From JACPFV01 sp035526825 (GTDB taxonomy: Bacteria > Pseudomonadota > Gammaproteobacteria > Nevskiales > Nevskiaceae): DNA of 14,053 bases. Below the pieces are notes generated by a model that was given only the letters and a program-made list of their open reading frames with translations, ran no database searches and had not been told where the DNA came from. Below are positions 12,882 to 14,053 of the stretch, one piece after another (the stretch's first letter is position 1; every line of letters begins with the position of its first letter). The position numbers and the translations under genes are program-made. The stretch lies in assembly GCA_035526825.1 (NCBI GenBank), contig DATLBT010000058.1, positions 1-14,053 of the forward strand. The letters run 5' to 3'.

Positions 12882-14053
12882 GCGTTCTGGGCCCTTGTAA
12901 TTTTTGCAAACAACACTTTTGCCGGACCGGAAGGCGGACAGATCGTCGGCGGCGCCGGGTCGATTGCGCAGGTCAATGCGGCGACGACCCAGGTCAACCA
13001 GATCAGCCAGAGCATGGCGATCAACTGGAGCAGCTTCAACGTCGCTGCGGGCGAGACGGTCCAGTTCGTGCAGCCCGGCACCTCGGCGGTCGTGCTGAAC
13101 CGCATCCTTGACCAGAATCCCAGCACCATCTTCGGAACGATCAACGCGAATGGCCATGTGTTCCTGGTGAACACACGCGGGGTCCTGTTCGCGCCGGGCT
13201 CGCAGATCAACGTGCAGGGCCTGATTGCCAGCGGCCTGGACATGGATCCGGCGCAGTTCATGGAGGGCAATTACCAACTGGCCGCGAATGGCGCAGCCGG
13301 CTATGTCGTAAACCATGGCGTCATCGCCGCGGCCACCGGCGGCTCGGTCGTGCTGGTGGGCGGACAAGTCTTGAACACCGGCACCATCCGCGCGAACTAC
13401 GGCCGGGTGACCATGGCCGGCGCCGACGCGGGTTACGTCGACTTCGACGGCGACGGCCTGATGCGCTTCGAAGTCACTGGCGAGTTAAAGCAGAAGCTCG
13501 AAGGCGAGGACGCGGCGGTGACCAACCGCGGCACCATCCAGGCCAACGGCGGGGAAGTCGTGATGCAGGCGGCCGCAGCACGCGGCCTGTTCGACACCCT
13601 CGTCAACAACGAAGGGCTCATCTCCGCCACCGGCATTGACACCAGTGGCGGGCAGGTTCGCCTGGTCGCTGACGGCGGCAACGTGGCCAACAGCGGCACC
13701 ATCGACGTTTCGTCCGTGGCTGGGCAGGCCGGCACCGTCACGCTGTCCGCCACTGACGGCAAGATCGTCAACAGCGGCGTCATCGACGCCCAGTCGCAGC
13801 AGGCCAGAGCCGGCGTCGTGCAACTGGTCGCAACCGGCGGTGGCATTGAGAGCAACGGCGACATCCTCGCGACGTCAGTGGAAGGTCAGGGCGGCTTCGT
13901 CCTGATCGAGTCCAACGCCGATACCCTGCTGAGCGCAGGTCAGGTCGATGTCGGCAGCGTCGAGGCCACCGGCGGCACGATTCACGTCCTGGGCGAGCGC
14001 GTTGCCGTCATGGGCCCGACGCGCCTGGGTTCCAGCGGCGGAGCCGGTGGCGG
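12864..14053 (+). CDS. TpsA filamentous-haemagglutinin-like exoprotein (N-terminal part, runs off the right edge)
   Basis: The frame is open from the TTG to the window edge, giving about 396 residues. It has a signal peptide (MRARAFAFWALVIFANNTFA, then GPEGGQIVGG) and the TPS secretion domain recognised by TpsB: INWSSFNVAAGETVQFVQPG, NRILDQNPSTIFGTINANG from Asn79, VFLVNTRGVLFAPGS with NTRG at 103-106 where many members have NPNG, and VQGLIASGL. Short beta-helix repeats of about 30 residues follow, each with a V-x-N-x-G-x-I-like core (TNRGTIQANGG, VNNEGLISATG, ANSGTIDVSS, VNSGVIDAQS, ESNGDILATS). Known relatives are large secreted or surface-bound adhesins or exoproteins. The TTG is chosen for the AAGGAG nine bases upstream and the good signal peptide; GTG 12822 would add 14 residues. 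The C-terminal part, which sets function, is outside the window. Confidence 0.88.
   Translation, partial: MRARAFAFWALVIFANNTFAGPEGGQIVGGAGSIAQVNAATTQVNQISQSMAINWSSFNVAAGETVQFVQPGTSAVVLNRILDQNPSTIFGTINANGHVFLVNTRGVLFAPGSQINVQGLIASGLDMDPAQFMEGNYQLAANGAAGYVVNHGVIAAATGGSVVLVGGQVLNTGTIRANYGRVTMAGADAGYVDFDGDGLMRFEVTGELKQKLEGEDAAVTNRGTIQANGGEVVMQAAAARGLFDTLVNNEGLISATGIDTSGGQVRLVADGGNVANSGTIDVSSVAGQAGTVTLSATDGKIVNSGVIDAQSQQARAGVVQLVATGGGIESNGDILATSVEGQGGFVLIESNADTLLSAGQVDVGSVEATGGTIHVLGERVAVMGPTRLGSSGGAGG

Noticed and set aside
13476..14053. Tandem DNA repeat or CRISPR-like array in the tpsA segment
   Set aside because: The periodicity is at protein level (beta-helix units); the nucleotide units differ and no conserved repeat with spacers is seen.

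Overview
The window is GC-rich (about two-thirds G+C by eye), densely coded DNA from a Gram-negative bacterium. Outer-membrane two-partner secretion, a lipoprotein signal, a Wzc-like co-polymerase and paired REP hairpins with GTAG heads together suggest a gammaproteobacterium, perhaps near the Xanthomonadales/Lysobacterales. That placement is inference; no marker gene is present.

Left third (1-4687): a surface-polysaccharide locus. Three minus-strand genes overlap by ATGA junctions and read, in transcription order, a family 2 glycosyltransferase, a Wzx-like flippase, and an O-antigen ligase/polymerase-type membrane protein that runs off the left edge. Divergently, across about 150 bases, lies a fused chain-length determinant/BY-type tyrosine autokinase. 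A REP doublet lies in frame inside the first codons of the flippase.

Right two thirds (4796-14053): one apparent transcription unit on the plus strand. In order: a FecR-domain lipoprotein with a C-terminal SPOR-like domain, a PP2C phosphatase, a 1242-residue membrane Ser/Thr kinase with a long periplasmic part ending in a formylglycine-generating-enzyme-like domain, a small single-pass membrane protein, a TpsB (FhaC/ShlB-type) transporter, and the start of a TpsA filamentous-haemagglutinin-like exoprotein that runs off the right edge. Junctions overlap or are separated by a few bases up to the small membrane protein; short gaps precede tpsB and tpsA.

Working model (inference): the tpsA/tpsB pair makes and exports a large beta-helical surface protein. 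The kinase/phosphatase pair could sense the periplasm through the kinase's cysteine-containing C-terminal domain and control secretion or surface assembly by reversible phosphorylation. The FecR/SPOR lipoprotein would contribute envelope sensing or peptidoglycan anchoring. Other notable points are hairpins over both candidate tpsA start codons, a shared TATACTCC box upstream of the fecR-like gene and of tpsB, and threonine repeats in the kinase linker that resemble phospho-docking sites. No tRNA, rRNA, CRISPR array or insertion sequence was seen.
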